DNA of 64,000 nt from Leyella stercorea. Its GTDB lineage: Bacteria > Bacteroidota > Bacteroidia > Bacteroidales > Bacteroidaceae. Each line of letters starts with the position of its first letter. The first letter of the stretch is position 1. The position numbers and the translations under genes were made by a program. Under the pieces are notes generated by a model, which did no database searches, had not been told where the DNA came from, and worked only from the letters and a program-made list of their open reading frames with translations. Below, piece after piece: positions 29,836 through 38,414 of this stretch. Location: NCBI RefSeq assembly GCF_021531655.1, contig NZ_JADYUF010000005.1, positions 41,048-105,047 of the forward strand, read 5' to 3'.

Positions 29836-32046
29836 TTATTTCATAATGAACTTCAGTTTGCCGCCTCTTACTATGTCCTTGTGGGTAATGTAAGTCGCCT
29901 TCAATCGTCGGCCGTTAAGTTCTACGTCCTTAACTTTATAACCGTCAGGAGTCTTGCCTATAGCCTCAACGACAAAAGTCTTGCCGTTATCCAAGTGCAA
30001 CGTTACACGATCGAAGAGTGGCGTACCCATCTCATACTCGCAGCTTATCGGGTTCATCGGATAGAAACCCATGGCTGAGAAGACATACCATGCCGACGTC
30101 TGTCCGCAATCTTCGTTGCCACACAAGCCAGCCGGAGAGTCGTTGTAGAGTTTTGTCAGAATCTCGTGAACATAGCGCTGGGTCTTCTCGGACTGTCCTA
30201 TCTTGTTGAATATATAGGCTGCATGATGACTCGGCTCATTGCCGTGAGCATACTGCCCTATCATTCCCGTACTGAAGAGAGGCAATTCGGCATTGGCAGC
30301 AGGTGTATACGTGAACAGGCTGTCGAGTTTGTCAGCAAAGCGTTGCTCTCCCACAAGCGCCTCAAGTCCCTTTATGTCGTGCTGTACAGACCACATATAG
30401 TGCCATCCGTTCGACTCACAGATGTGCGACGTATAATCGTCGGGCGAATAATTGGGCTGGAAGTTGCCCTTGGAGTCACGCGGCTGCATGAACGTAGAAC
30501 CCGGACAATATACATTACGATAGTTTTGGGCACGCTTTGCAAACGTCTTGTTTATGTCCTTCTTGCCCAAATGCTTTGCAAGGGCAGCAATACAAGCGTC
30601 ATCGTATGCATACTCCAAAGTACGCGACAGCGACCAGTCATCACCCAATGTAGGTTCCTTCACATCATATGGCACATAGCCAAGACGTTTATACAGTCCT
30701 ATGCCGCGATAATCATCAAGATTGGCTGTCTTCACACATTCAGCAAGGGCCTCACCCGCATTTATTCCCGGAACACCCTTCAATACCGCTTCAGCAATAA
30801 CCGATGCGGCATGATAACCTATCATCATATCCGTTTCCGATGCCCACATATTCCACACGGGCAGCCTGCCATTCTCCTTACTGAATGCGACAAGCGAATT
30901 TACCATATCGCCGGCACGCTTGGGGTCGACAATGGTATACAAAGGATGAGCGGCACGATAGGTATCCCACAACGAACAAGTCTCATAATTATTCCATCCG
31001 CTTGCATGGTGTATCTTACGGTCGGCTCCCATATAGGTTCCGTCTACATCATTAAGTAATGTGGGGGCTATCATGGCATGATATAAAGCAGTATAGAATG
31101 TTGTCTGCTGAGACGCTGTGCCACCTTCCACCTCTATTCTTCCCAATTCCTGGTTCCATTGTCCTTCTGCCAGACTACGATAATAATCGAAATCATCATT
31201 AGGGGCCTCAGCAGCCAGGTTCTTTGCTGCACCATCCTGACCCGTTGCCGACAAAGCCGTGACAAGCGTCAGCTGCGATGGTCCGTCAGCAGCAAACATG
31301 ATACGTGCCACATAACCATAGCCTGTAACATGTCCATCCTCAGTCTTCAGTTCGGTACGTTCGAACTGGATGTTATCTATAGGTTGCGAGAATCGTGTAC
31401 GGAACCACACACGCTGATTACGCGCCCAACCGTCAGAAAAGCGATAGCCCTCAATAGTACACTTGTCTATTTGCGTTATCTTGGTGTCTTTGGTGGCGTC
31501 CCAGTTCATAGCCTTCGTAAGGTTAAGGATTACCATACGCTGGCGTCCTTTATTAGGAAATGTGTAACGCTGCACTCCACATCTTGGTGTTGCTGTAAGC
31601 TCTACATTAATGTCATAGTCGGTGAGACGAACCTGATAATATCCGGCATGTGCAGTCTCATCATCGTGACTGAACTTGGAATGAATGCCGAGTGGAGCGG
31701 GCGCATCATTAAGGGGCAACGTTACTGGCAAGAAAGAAATGTCATACAAGTCGCCAGCACCCGTTCCCGAAAGATGTGTATGCGAAAATCCGGCGATTGT
31801 GCTATCGGGATAGAAGTAGCCCGCAATACGGTCCCAACCAGGCAATCCGTTGTCAGGACTGAGTTGCACCATTCCAAACGGGGTTTGGGCTCCTGGATAA
31901 GTATTACCTGTATAGTCGGTCCCAATGAGCGTGTTCACCTTCGTGGAAAAATTAGCCTTCGAGGCGTTATCAGCAGCAGCCATACTGACAGCCGTATGCG
32001 CCAGTCCGAATGCAATTGCTGCAGTAATGAAGAGTTTATTGTTCAT
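29836..32046 (-). CDS. GH92 family alpha-mannosidase
   Basis: A secreted or periplasmic calcium-dependent exo-alpha-mannosidase, used by gut Bacteroidota on yeast or host N-glycan mannosides. About 736 residues. From the ATG at 32046 there is a signal peptide (MNNKLFITAAIAFGLAHTAV, residues 1 to about 24); an ATG at 32079 would only prepend 11 unlikely residues. The N-terminal beta-sandwich has NTLIGTDYTGNTYPGAQTPF and AGFSHTHLSGTGAGDLYDIS. The (alpha/alpha)6 barrel has CSLWDTYRAAHPLYTI, ICESNGWHYMWSVQHDIKGL, GNEPSHHAAYIFN and PAGLCGNEDCGQTSAWYVFS, the family's catalytic and calcium-site stretches. Linkage preference (1,2, 1,3 or other) cannot be read from sequence. No SusC/D partner is nearby, so it is outside a classical PUL. 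Confidence 0.95.
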   Translation of the reverse strand: MNNKLFITAAIAFGLAHTAVSMAAADNASKANFSTKVNTLIGTDYTGNTYPGAQTPFGMVQLSPDNGLPGWDRIAGYFYPDSTIAGFSHTHLSGTGAGDLYDISFLPVTLPLNDAPAPLGIHSKFSHDDETAHAGYYQVRLTDYDINVELTATPRCGVQRYTFPNKGRQRMVILNLTKAMNWDATKDTKITQIDKCTIEGYRFSDGWARNQRVWFRTRFSQPIDNIQFERTELKTEDGHVTGYGYVARIMFAADGPSQLTLVTALSATGQDGAAKNLAAEAPNDDFDYYRSLAEGQWNQELGRIEVEGGTASQQTTFYTALYHAMIAPTLLNDVDGTYMGADRKIHHASGWNNYETCSLWDTYRAAHPLYTIVDPKRAGDMVNSLVAFSKENGRLPVWNMWASETDMMIGYHAASVIAEAVLKGVPGINAGEALAECVKTANLDDYRGIGLYKRLGYVPYDVKEPTLGDDWSLSRTLEYAYDDACIAALAKHLGKKDINKTFAKRAQNYRNVYCPGSTFMQPRDSKGNFQPNYSPDDYTSHICESNGWHYMWSVQHDIKGLEALVGEQRFADKLDSLFTYTPAANAELPLFSTGMIGQYAHGNEPSHHAAYIFNKIGQSEKTQRYVHEILTKLYNDSPAGLCGNEDCGQTSAWYVFSAMGFYPMNPISCEYEMGTPLFDRVTLHLDNGKTFVVEAIGKTPDGYKVKDVELNGRRLKATYITHKDIVRGGKLKFIMK

Positions 32047-32064
32047 TTTCCTAAAAACCAAAAA

Positions 32065-32103
32065 GGGAGACTTAGGCAAAAATACTTTTAGCCGAAGTCT
32101 CCC
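32065..32103 (-). terminator. Terminator after the phosphohexomutase gene
   Basis: GGGAGACTT-a-GGC (32065 on) pairs with GCC-g-AAGTCTCCC (to 32103), with a T-run on the minus strand. It ends the mutase transcript before GH92. Confidence 0.75.
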
Positions 32104-32144
32104 ACATTATTTTATCTGATTATCTTACTTAGGTTAAAGACAGA

Positions 32145-33896
32145 TTAGTCGAGGTTAAGGCTCTTCTTGATGGCCTCAATCTTCTCCTCAGCAGCCTTAT
32201 TGCAACGCTGGTAGCATCCGGCACACTTGAACGAAGGATCCTTCACCTCAATATAGAACTTAATTTTAGGCTCAGTACCCGACGGACGTACGCTCACCTT
32301 AGTACCGTCTGTGCAGAACCACTGCAGAACGTTGCTTGTAGTAGGCATTTCGAGCTTCTCTACAGAACCGTCCTCGCGTGTTGCTGTCAGGGTCTGATAG
32401 TCCTTCCAGAGGCAAATGTTGCTTCCGCCAAGCTCCTTAGGAGGATTAGCACGGAAGTCTGCCATCATCTGCTTGATTTCGTCAGCACCTGTCTTACCCG
32501 GACGTACTACGTTAACTGTAAACTCCTTAGAGAATCCATAGTCAGCATAAATCTGCATGAGAAGGTCGTAGAGAGTCTTGCCCTGGTCCTTAGCCCAGGC
32601 TGCGATTTCGCAGATGAGGCAGATAGAAGCAGGAGCGTCCTTATCACGAACCTTGTCGTATGGCAAGAAGCCGAAGCTCTCCTCACCACCACCAATATAC
32701 TGCTGCTTGCCCTCAGAGATAGCTATCTCGCGTGCAATCCACTTGAAGCCTGTGTAGCAGTCGCGCAGTTCTACGTTATTCTTCTTGGCAATCTCAGCAA
32801 TAACCTCAGTTGTAACAATAGTCTTAACGAGGAAGTCAGTCGGCTTAAGCTTGCCAAGCTTCTTCTTGTTCTCAATGATGTAGTAGCAGAACATCATAGC
32901 AGTCTGATTGCCGTTGATGATCACCCACTCGCCCTTGTCGTCACGACATACAATAGCAAGACGGTCAGCGTCAGGGTCAGTAGCAACTACAAGGTCAGCA
33001 TTGAGCTTTGTACCGAGCTTCATACCGAGAGTCATAGCCTCAGAGTTCTCTGGGTTAGGCGATACTACTGTCGGGAAGTTGCCGTCGATTATCATCTGCT
33101 CTGGCACAACGTTGATGTTCTGGAATCCCCAAGAACGCAAGCAGAGAGGCACGATAACACGACCTGTTCCGTGCATCGGAGTATAAACGATGTTGAGATC
33201 CTTCTGACGGTTGATAACGTCCTGGTCGACCATTGCCGAGCGAACAGCCTCCATATAGTCGTAGTCCATCTCGCCACCGATAATCTGAATATTATCCCAG
33301 TTAGCCTCGAACTTAACGTCGTCGATACAAACCTTGTTCACCTCATCGATGATGCCGGTATCGTGCGGAGCAAGCACCTGTGCGCCGTCGCTCCAGTAAG
33401 CCTTATAGCCGTTGTATTCCTTAGGATTGTGCGAAGCTGTAACATTAACACCAGCCTTAGCTCCCAACTCGCGGATAGCAAATGAAATCTCAGGTGTCGG
33501 ACGAAGGCTTTCAAACAAGTAAGCCTTGATGCCATTGGCAGAGAAGATAGCTGCTACAGTCTCAGCGAAGAGACGTGAGTTGTTGCGGCAGTCGTGACCT
33601 ACAACAACAGAGAGGTTTTCCTCACCAGGGAAAGCCTTGAGGATGTAGTTGGCAAAGCCCTGTGTGGCCATACCTACTATATACTTGTTCATACGGTTAG
33701 TACCGACACCCATAGTGCCACGCAAACCGCCTGTACCAAATTCCAAATTCTGATAGAATGCATCAATAAGGGCTGACTTGTCTTCTGAATCCAACATAGC
33801 CTGTACCTCTTTACGAGTGTCCTCGTCGAATGCCGGCGTAAGCCACTGCTTGGCTCTTGCCTCACACTGGGCTATTAGCTTCTGGTTATTTTCCAT
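32145..33896 (-). CDS. Phosphoglucomutase/phosphomannomutase (phospho-sugar mutase)
   Basis: Interconverts hexose 1- and 6-phosphates, supplying precursors for glycogen and surface glycans. 583 residues, the long form seen in Bacteroidota and Firmicutes. Motifs: LEFGTGGLRGTMGVGTNRMN, the phosphoserine loop NVTASHNPKEYNGYKAYW (S155), the magnesium loop VATDPDADRLAIVCRD, the sugar-recognition GGGEESFGFLPYDKVRDKDA, and the C-terminal phosphate loop VRPSGTEPKIKFYIEV. After this comes a short C-terminal extension with three cysteines (FKCAGCYQRCNKAAEE), of unknown purpose. A -7 element lies about 50 bases upstream. Glucose versus mannose preference cannot be decided from sequence. Confidence 0.94.
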   Translation of the reverse strand: MENNQKLIAQCEARAKQWLTPAFDEDTRKEVQAMLDSEDKSALIDAFYQNLEFGTGGLRGTMGVGTNRMNKYIVGMATQGFANYILKAFPGEENLSVVVGHDCRNNSRLFAETVAAIFSANGIKAYLFESLRPTPEISFAIRELGAKAGVNVTASHNPKEYNGYKAYWSDGAQVLAPHDTGIIDEVNKVCIDDVKFEANWDNIQIIGGEMDYDYMEAVRSAMVDQDVINRQKDLNIVYTPMHGTGRVIVPLCLRSWGFQNINVVPEQMIIDGNFPTVVSPNPENSEAMTLGMKLGTKLNADLVVATDPDADRLAIVCRDDKGEWVIINGNQTAMMFCYYIIENKKKLGKLKPTDFLVKTIVTTEVIAEIAKKNNVELRDCYTGFKWIAREIAISEGKQQYIGGGEESFGFLPYDKVRDKDAPASICLICEIAAWAKDQGKTLYDLLMQIYADYGFSKEFTVNVVRPGKTGADEIKQMMADFRANPPKELGGSNICLWKDYQTLTATREDGSVEKLEMPTTSNVLQWFCTDGTKVSVRPSGTEPKIKFYIEVKDPSFKCAGCYQRCNKAAEEKIEAIKKSLNLD

Positions 33897-33945
33897 AATA
33901 AATTCATATTTTAACGTTTAAAATTACTTCAATTTAGGTCAACGG

Positions 33946-33953
33946 CAAAGTTA
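33946..33953 (-). promoter_or_regulatory. -7 element for the phosphohexomutase gene
   Basis: The minus strand reads TAACTTTG followed by C, 50 bases upstream of the ATG at 33896. Confidence 0.65.
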
Positions 33954-34006
33954 ACTATAAAAAATGAATTGTCAGCATAATTGCAGTTTTTTTTCGCTGC
34001 AAATAT

Positions 34007-35092
34007 TTATTCAAGTATCTTTACCATATTAAATTCAGAAATCAGTCCTTCGGGACTAACTTTAGCATTTACACGGTATTGCAAATCTTCGGCGCTTCCG
34101 TCATCATGTGTTACAGTCTGCTTTGCCGAGAAGACAACAGTATATTCTATCTTCTGGCTTCCTATGTCTTTCTTGCTGATTTTGTAATCGTCCATCGGCT
34201 GCCACTTCATTGTGCTTACACCATTCTTATATATCTTATGCATGAAAGTGACGACATCACTACGTGTGGCATTGCTTTTGCCGAGAAACTTTGTCATAAG
34301 CGGACTTGTTGTGCTTGTAAGAGCTTCCTCGTCGCGTGCATTCAGACTTTGGAAGAAGCTGTTGAACACACCAGCCACCAGAAGTTTATCCTCTGGCTGT
34401 ACCGTTGTTGTGTTAAGATTCTTAATTGCATCATTGGCCTCTTCAACATAGTCGCCATCGGGATGGCTCTCAATATAAGCCTCCAACGACTCCACATTAC
34501 CAGCTGCACTTGCCACCGACCAGTCTATAGAGTCAATCATATGCTGTGCAGTATTCTTGAAAGGTGAGTTGGGATACTCTGCAAGATAGCGCTCTATTGC
34601 ACTCTTCGAACCACTTACCATAGCATTAGTCCAATCCCGGTCGATAGCTTTAAGCATTTCAAGGTGCGACTGTATGGAGTCAACATGCTCTTCGGGTGCA
34701 TTAGGATACATTGCAAGATAATTCTGCAATACGTCTGCATCCTGGCTTGCCATAGCCGCTTCATAAGCGATCTGCTCCTTGTCCGACTGGGCATTGTGAT
34801 AGAAGGCATAGCAAATTCCGCATACTACCAATGCTACAGCCACCACCACCATTATTATAATACGATTGTTCTTATGCACATTGGTAGGTTTGGTATGGAC
34901 TTCGGCTTGAGCAGCCACTTCCTTCCCCGTCAAATGGTGACATTGCGGACATTCTGTCTGATTAGAGAAATACACCTTGCCACATTCCGGGCATGTCACT
35001 ACATGGTCTGCAATAGGAGCCCCGCAACAGGGACATACTGGAGCCTTATCACTAATCTCGTGATTGCACTCCGGACATTTTATTATTGCCAT
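34007..35092 (-). CDS. Double zinc-ribbon membrane protein with NTF2-like C-terminal domain
   Basis: A 361-residue protein of unknown function. N-terminus: two zinc ribbons, CPECNHEISDKAPVCPCCGA (residues 5-24) and CPECGKVYFSNQTECPQC (34-51). One membrane helix follows (about 78-97, IIIMVVVAVALVVCGICYAF). The middle (about 105-235) contains helical repeats with a recurring LxxYLAxYPNxPxxxxxxxM pattern (YLAMYPNAPEEHVDSI, YLAEYPNSPFKNTAQHMIDS, YIESHPDGDYVEEANDAI), so three TPR/Sel1-like units. The C-terminus (about 245-361) looks like an NTF2/DUF4878 domain. Probably a membrane-anchored scaffold. Divergent from nothing; no operon partner is obvious. Confidence 0.8.
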   Translation of the reverse strand: MAIIKCPECNHEISDKAPVCPCCGAPIADHVVTCPECGKVYFSNQTECPQCHHLTGKEVAAQAEVHTKPTNVHKNNRIIIMVVVAVALVVCGICYAFYHNAQSDKEQIAYEAAMASQDADVLQNYLAMYPNAPEEHVDSIQSHLEMLKAIDRDWTNAMVSGSKSAIERYLAEYPNSPFKNTAQHMIDSIDWSVASAAGNVESLEAYIESHPDGDYVEEANDAIKNLNTTTVQPEDKLLVAGVFNSFFQSLNARDEEALTSTTSPLMTKFLGKSNATRSDVVTFMHKIYKNGVSTMKWQPMDDYKISKKDIGSQKIEYTVVFSAKQTVTHDDGSAEDLQYRVNAKVSPEGLISEFNMVKILE

Positions 35093-35163
35093 TATACGAT
35101 ATTAATATTTGATTTATCACGTTATAGTTTATTATATGAGCTTTATACGACAAGTGTTTTACA

Positions 35164-35871
35164 TCAATAATGTCTGAATCGGATTTCGCGCAATCCGTGA
35201 CGTCCCATAAAGCGACTCTTGTCTACATATCCACGTATACCGTCAATATGTCCCTTACCCGTATACTGCCACAACATATAGTCGTTACCATCGTTCAGTA
35301 CAGGCTCGTTAAAAGAATACTGGGCTATCATAAGCTTGTAGCCGTTCATCAGCCCAGACATATATTTATTGTAGAAGTTGGTTCCGGTATACACTAGCGG
35401 CTTCTGGTGATATGCTTTCTCCACCATTGTCAGAAATGTCATCAACGAATCGCGAAAGGCATCATTAGACAGTCCTTGCTTTGTCTCTACATCAATCATA
35501 GGTATCAAGTCCTGCTGCGACGGACGACATTGAGCCATAAAATTCTCAAGCTGTAGCTTAAGCGGTGTCTTAGGACGGAAGAAATGATAAGAGCCTACTT
35601 TCAACCCATACTTATGCGCCAGTTCAATGTTCCGTTCATACTTATCGTCTATACGGTCGCCTCCTTCTGTAGCTTTAAGATAGACGTATGCCATCTTTGA
35701 GTTGTCACCTATTGCCTCCCAAAACACTTCGCCTTGATAGTGGCTTAAATCTATTCCGTGAACATGCGAGCACGTATCTTCACATTGCACCTGATTGTCT
35801 TGAGCAGAAACGCCAGTCCAACTAAGCGTACAGACCAACGTTATTATGTATTTGCAGATATTCATATTCAT
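35164..35871 (-). CDS. GH25 lysozyme (secreted muramidase)
   Basis: A 235-residue glycoside hydrolase family 25 enzyme cutting the MurNAc-GlcNAc bond of peptidoglycan. A signal peptide (1-23, IITLVCTLSWTGVSA) is followed by a GH25 barrel with HGIDLSHYQGEVFWEAIG (first catalytic Asp near 41), YVYLKATEGGDRIDDKYERN, KVGSYHFFRPKTP, the catalytic DxE in LIPMIDVETKQGLS, PLVYTGTNFYNKYM and YMLWQYTGKGHIDGIRGYVD. The start ATG at 35871 lies only four bases after the -7 element (35876-35883), so the message should be leaderless or nearly so; a second ATG is two codons downstream. Confidence 0.93.
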   Translation of the reverse strand: MNMNICKYIITLVCTLSWTGVSAQDNQVQCEDTCSHVHGIDLSHYQGEVFWEAIGDNSKMAYVYLKATEGGDRIDDKYERNIELAHKYGLKVGSYHFFRPKTPLKLQLENFMAQCRPSQQDLIPMIDVETKQGLSNDAFRDSLMTFLTMVEKAYHQKPLVYTGTNFYNKYMSGLMNGYKLMIAQYSFNEPVLNDGNDYMLWQYTGKGHIDGIRGYVDKSRFMGRHGLREIRFRHY

Positions 35872-35875
35872 ATTG

Positions 35876-35883
35876 CAAAGTTA
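35876..35883 (-). promoter_or_regulatory. -7 element directly abutting the GH25 start codon
   Basis: The minus strand reads TAACTTTG, then CAAT, then ATG. With the usual Bacteroidota spacing the transcript would begin at or within a few bases of the A of the start codon. Confidence 0.6.
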
Positions 35884-35952
35884 CAGGAAAAAGAAGACAA
35901 CACAAAGAAATTAAATTATTTTAAATTCACGTTATTCGCAAGAACACAAAAA

Positions 35953-35999
35953 GGTAAGACAGTTTATCCAAGCGATATTCGCAAATAAACTATCTTACC
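35953..35999 (-). terminator. Terminator after the EF-G2 gene
   Basis: GGTAAGAcAGTTTAT (35953 on) pairs with ATAAACTaTCTTACC (to 35999), a 15-bp stem with one mismatch, followed by TTTTTGTG on the minus strand. Two smaller hairpins, GGTAAC/GTTACC (36009-36026) and AATAATAAG/CTTATTATT (36033-36060), precede it. Confidence 0.75.
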
Positions 36000-36055
36000 A
36001 TTTCTTTGGGTAACTAAAGCGTTACCGCCTTTAATAATAAGTTATAAAACTCTTA

Positions 36056-38215
36056 TTATTCCTCATCTGCTGTCTCGGCAGCATGTTCGTCAATAAGCTT
36101 CTGCTGCAGATCGTTCGGAACAAGCTCGTAACTTGCAAACTTGGTTGTGAACGAAGCACGTCCGCCAGTGAGGCTACTCAACGAGATAGAATAGTTGCTC
36201 AGTTCCTTCAATGGAATCTTAGCCTGGAGTTTCTGGTATCCTGCCTCGCTATCCATACCCATAATGAGAGCTCTGCGTCCCTGCAGGTCACTCATTACGT
36301 CGCCCATGTAATCGGCAGGAACATAAACTTCGAGGTCGTAGATAGGCTCCAGAATCTTCGGACCAGCCTCCTTAAATGCTGCAGAGAAAGCATTGCGTGC
36401 AGCAAGCATAAACGACAACTCGTTAGAGTCTACCGGGTGCATCTTGCCGTCGTAAACAATCACTCTCACGTCGCGTGCATAGCTGCCAGTAAGAGGTCCG
36501 TGCTCCATACGGTCCATAATACCCTTCAGTATTGCAGGCATGAAGCGTGTATCAATGGCACCACCTACAACAGAGTTGATAAACACGAGCTTACCGCCCC
36601 ATTCCAGATTTACTTCTTCACGACCCTTGATGTTAATCTTGAACTCCTGACCGTTAATCTTGTAAGATGTTGGATCGGGCATTCCTTCTGCATACGGCTC
36701 AATGATGAGATGTACTTCACCGAACTGTCCTGCACCACCCGACTGCTTCTTATGACGATACTCAGCACGTGCCATCTTAGTGATGGTTTCGCGATAAGGA
36801 ATGCGTGTAGGCTCAAACTTAACGTTCAGCTTCTCGTTGTTCTCCAGACGCCACTTCAATGTACGGAGATGGAACTCACCCTGTCCGCGTACAATAGTCT
36901 GACGCAATTCCTTGCTCTGTTCAACGAGCCATGTCGGGTCTTCCTGATGCATACGCAGAAGCGCAACCATCAGCTTTTCTGTTTCGGCAGTATTCTCAGC
37001 CTTGATTGCACGTGAGAATTTGGGGTTAGGATACTTGATGAAGTCAAACCTCCATTCGCAATCCTTACCATTGAGGGTGTTTCCTGTCTTTACATCTTTC
37101 AGCTTAACTGTGCAACCAATATCACCAGCCACAAGTTCGTCTACAGGAATACGGTTTGCGCCAGCACATACATAGATTTGTCCGATACGTTCCTTCGAGC
37201 CACGGTCGGCATTTGCCAGGTCGTCGCCCGACTTCACTTTACCGCTCATTACCTTGAAGTAGCTTACTTCGCCGATGTGCGGCTCCATACCAGTCTTGAA
37301 GAAATAAACAGATTCCGGGCCATTGGTATCAGGGGTGATTTCCTCGCCTCGTGTATTGTGTAATTTCGGCATCTCGCTAACAAACGGAACCACATTGCCA
37401 AGGAATTCCATCAGTCGGCGAACGCCCATATCCTTACCCGCACATACACAGAATACGGGGAAGATTGAACGTGTTACAAGTCCCTTGCGTATACCCTCAC
37501 GAAGTTCGTCCTCTGAGAGAGTTTCCTCCTCAAAAAATTTCTCCATAAGCGTCTCATCGTTCTCAGCAGCTGCCTCCACAAGAATCTTGTGAAGCTCCAT
37601 AGCTTTCTCCTTCTCGCTTTCTGGGATGTCTACAATTGTAGGCATACCGCCTTCCGGACCCCATGTGTACATCTTCATAAGAAGCACGTCAACGATGGCT
37701 CCGAAATTACTGCCTGTACTAACTGGATACTGAATCTGTACGCACTTTGAACCATAAATGGCCTTCATGTTGTTGATAATGTTGTCAAAGTCGCACTTGT
37801 CCGAATCGAGTTGGTTTACAAGGAAGATTACTGGCTTATGCAATTTCTCTGTATATCGGAAATTGTTCTGTGTGCCAACCTCTGGACCATACTGTCCGTT
37901 GATAAGAATAACAGCCTGATCAGTAACGTTCAAAGCTGTAATTGCGCCACCAATGAAGTCGTCAGAACCCGGGCAGTCAATAATATTAAGCTTTTTGTTG
38001 TTCCACTCAACATGGAAAACAGTCGGGAATACAGAATAACCATATTCATGCTCAACTGGGAAGTAGTCACTTACCGTGTTCTTTGCCTCCACTGTTCCAC
38101 GGCGCTTGATGATACCACTACCGAAAATCATAGACTCGGCAAGAGTGGTCTTGCCGCTACCCGCACTGCCTAAAAGGGCAATGTTCTTGATTTCATTTGT
38201 TTGATAGACCCTCAT
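36056..38215 (-). CDS. EF-G2-type translation elongation factor G paralogue
   Basis: A 719-residue elongation factor G paralogue with all five EF-G domains (G domain 1 to about 285, then domains II-V, ending SLTGGRASFTTKFASYELVP). The GTP-binding part deviates from canonical EF-G. G1 is GSAGSGKTT (16-24) instead of AHIDAGKTT. The switch I region lacks the usual RGITI. G3 reads DCPGSDDF (80-87) instead of DTPGHVDF, so the histidine needed for GTP hydrolysis is a serine. G4 reads NQLD (134-137). This pattern matches EF-G2 of Bacteroides, which as I recall supports translocation without GTP hydrolysis and helps gut colonisation under starvation. The canonical EF-G is not in this window. A 5'-leader hairpin lies at 38255-38282. 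Confidence 0.9.
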   Translation of the reverse strand: MRVYQTNEIKNIALLGSAGSGKTTLAESMIFGSGIIKRRGTVEAKNTVSDYFPVEHEYGYSVFPTVFHVEWNNKKLNIIDCPGSDDFIGGAITALNVTDQAVILINGQYGPEVGTQNNFRYTEKLHKPVIFLVNQLDSDKCDFDNIINNMKAIYGSKCVQIQYPVSTGSNFGAIVDVLLMKMYTWGPEGGMPTIVDIPESEKEKAMELHKILVEAAAENDETLMEKFFEEETLSEDELREGIRKGLVTRSIFPVFCVCAGKDMGVRRLMEFLGNVVPFVSEMPKLHNTRGEEITPDTNGPESVYFFKTGMEPHIGEVSYFKVMSGKVKSGDDLANADRGSKERIGQIYVCAGANRIPVDELVAGDIGCTVKLKDVKTGNTLNGKDCEWRFDFIKYPNPKFSRAIKAENTAETEKLMVALLRMHQEDPTWLVEQSKELRQTIVRGQGEFHLRTLKWRLENNEKLNVKFEPTRIPYRETITKMARAEYRHKKQSGGAGQFGEVHLIIEPYAEGMPDPTSYKINGQEFKINIKGREEVNLEWGGKLVFINSVVGGAIDTRFMPAILKGIMDRMEHGPLTGSYARDVRVIVYDGKMHPVDSNELSFMLAARNAFSAAFKEAGPKILEPIYDLEVYVPADYMGDVMSDLQGRRALIMGMDSEAGYQKLQAKIPLKELSNYSISLSSLTGGRASFTTKFASYELVPNDLQQKLIDEHAAETADEE

Positions 38216-38254
38216 ATCTTCAGGTTTTAAATGGTTAATGTAAATTATTCATGG

Positions 38255-38282
38255 CGGATAAACTTGGGGCGGGGTTTATCCG
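38255..38282 (-). promoter_or_regulatory. Hairpin in the EF-G2 upstream region
   Basis: CGGATAAAC (38255-38263) pairs perfectly with GTTTATCCG (38274-38282) around a G-rich ten-base loop, 40 bases upstream of the EF-G2 ATG. It is not followed by a T-run, so a regulatory or stabilising leader structure, or an operator, is more likely than a terminator. Confidence 0.45.
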
Positions 38283-38357
38283 ACTACTAAGTTATAAAAA
38301 TAAGAATAGAAACCAAAAGAAAAGCCACAAAAGTGATGATTTTTTTTTACTTATTAG

Positions 38358-38365
38358 TACTTTTG
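38358..38365 (+). promoter_or_regulatory. -7 element for hemW
   Basis: TACTTTTG followed by C, 49 bases upstream of the hemW ATG. Confidence 0.6.
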
Positions 38366-38414
38366 CATTCTCCTAAGGCACGATGTCGCCATTTACACAT
38401 TATTATATAGACAG

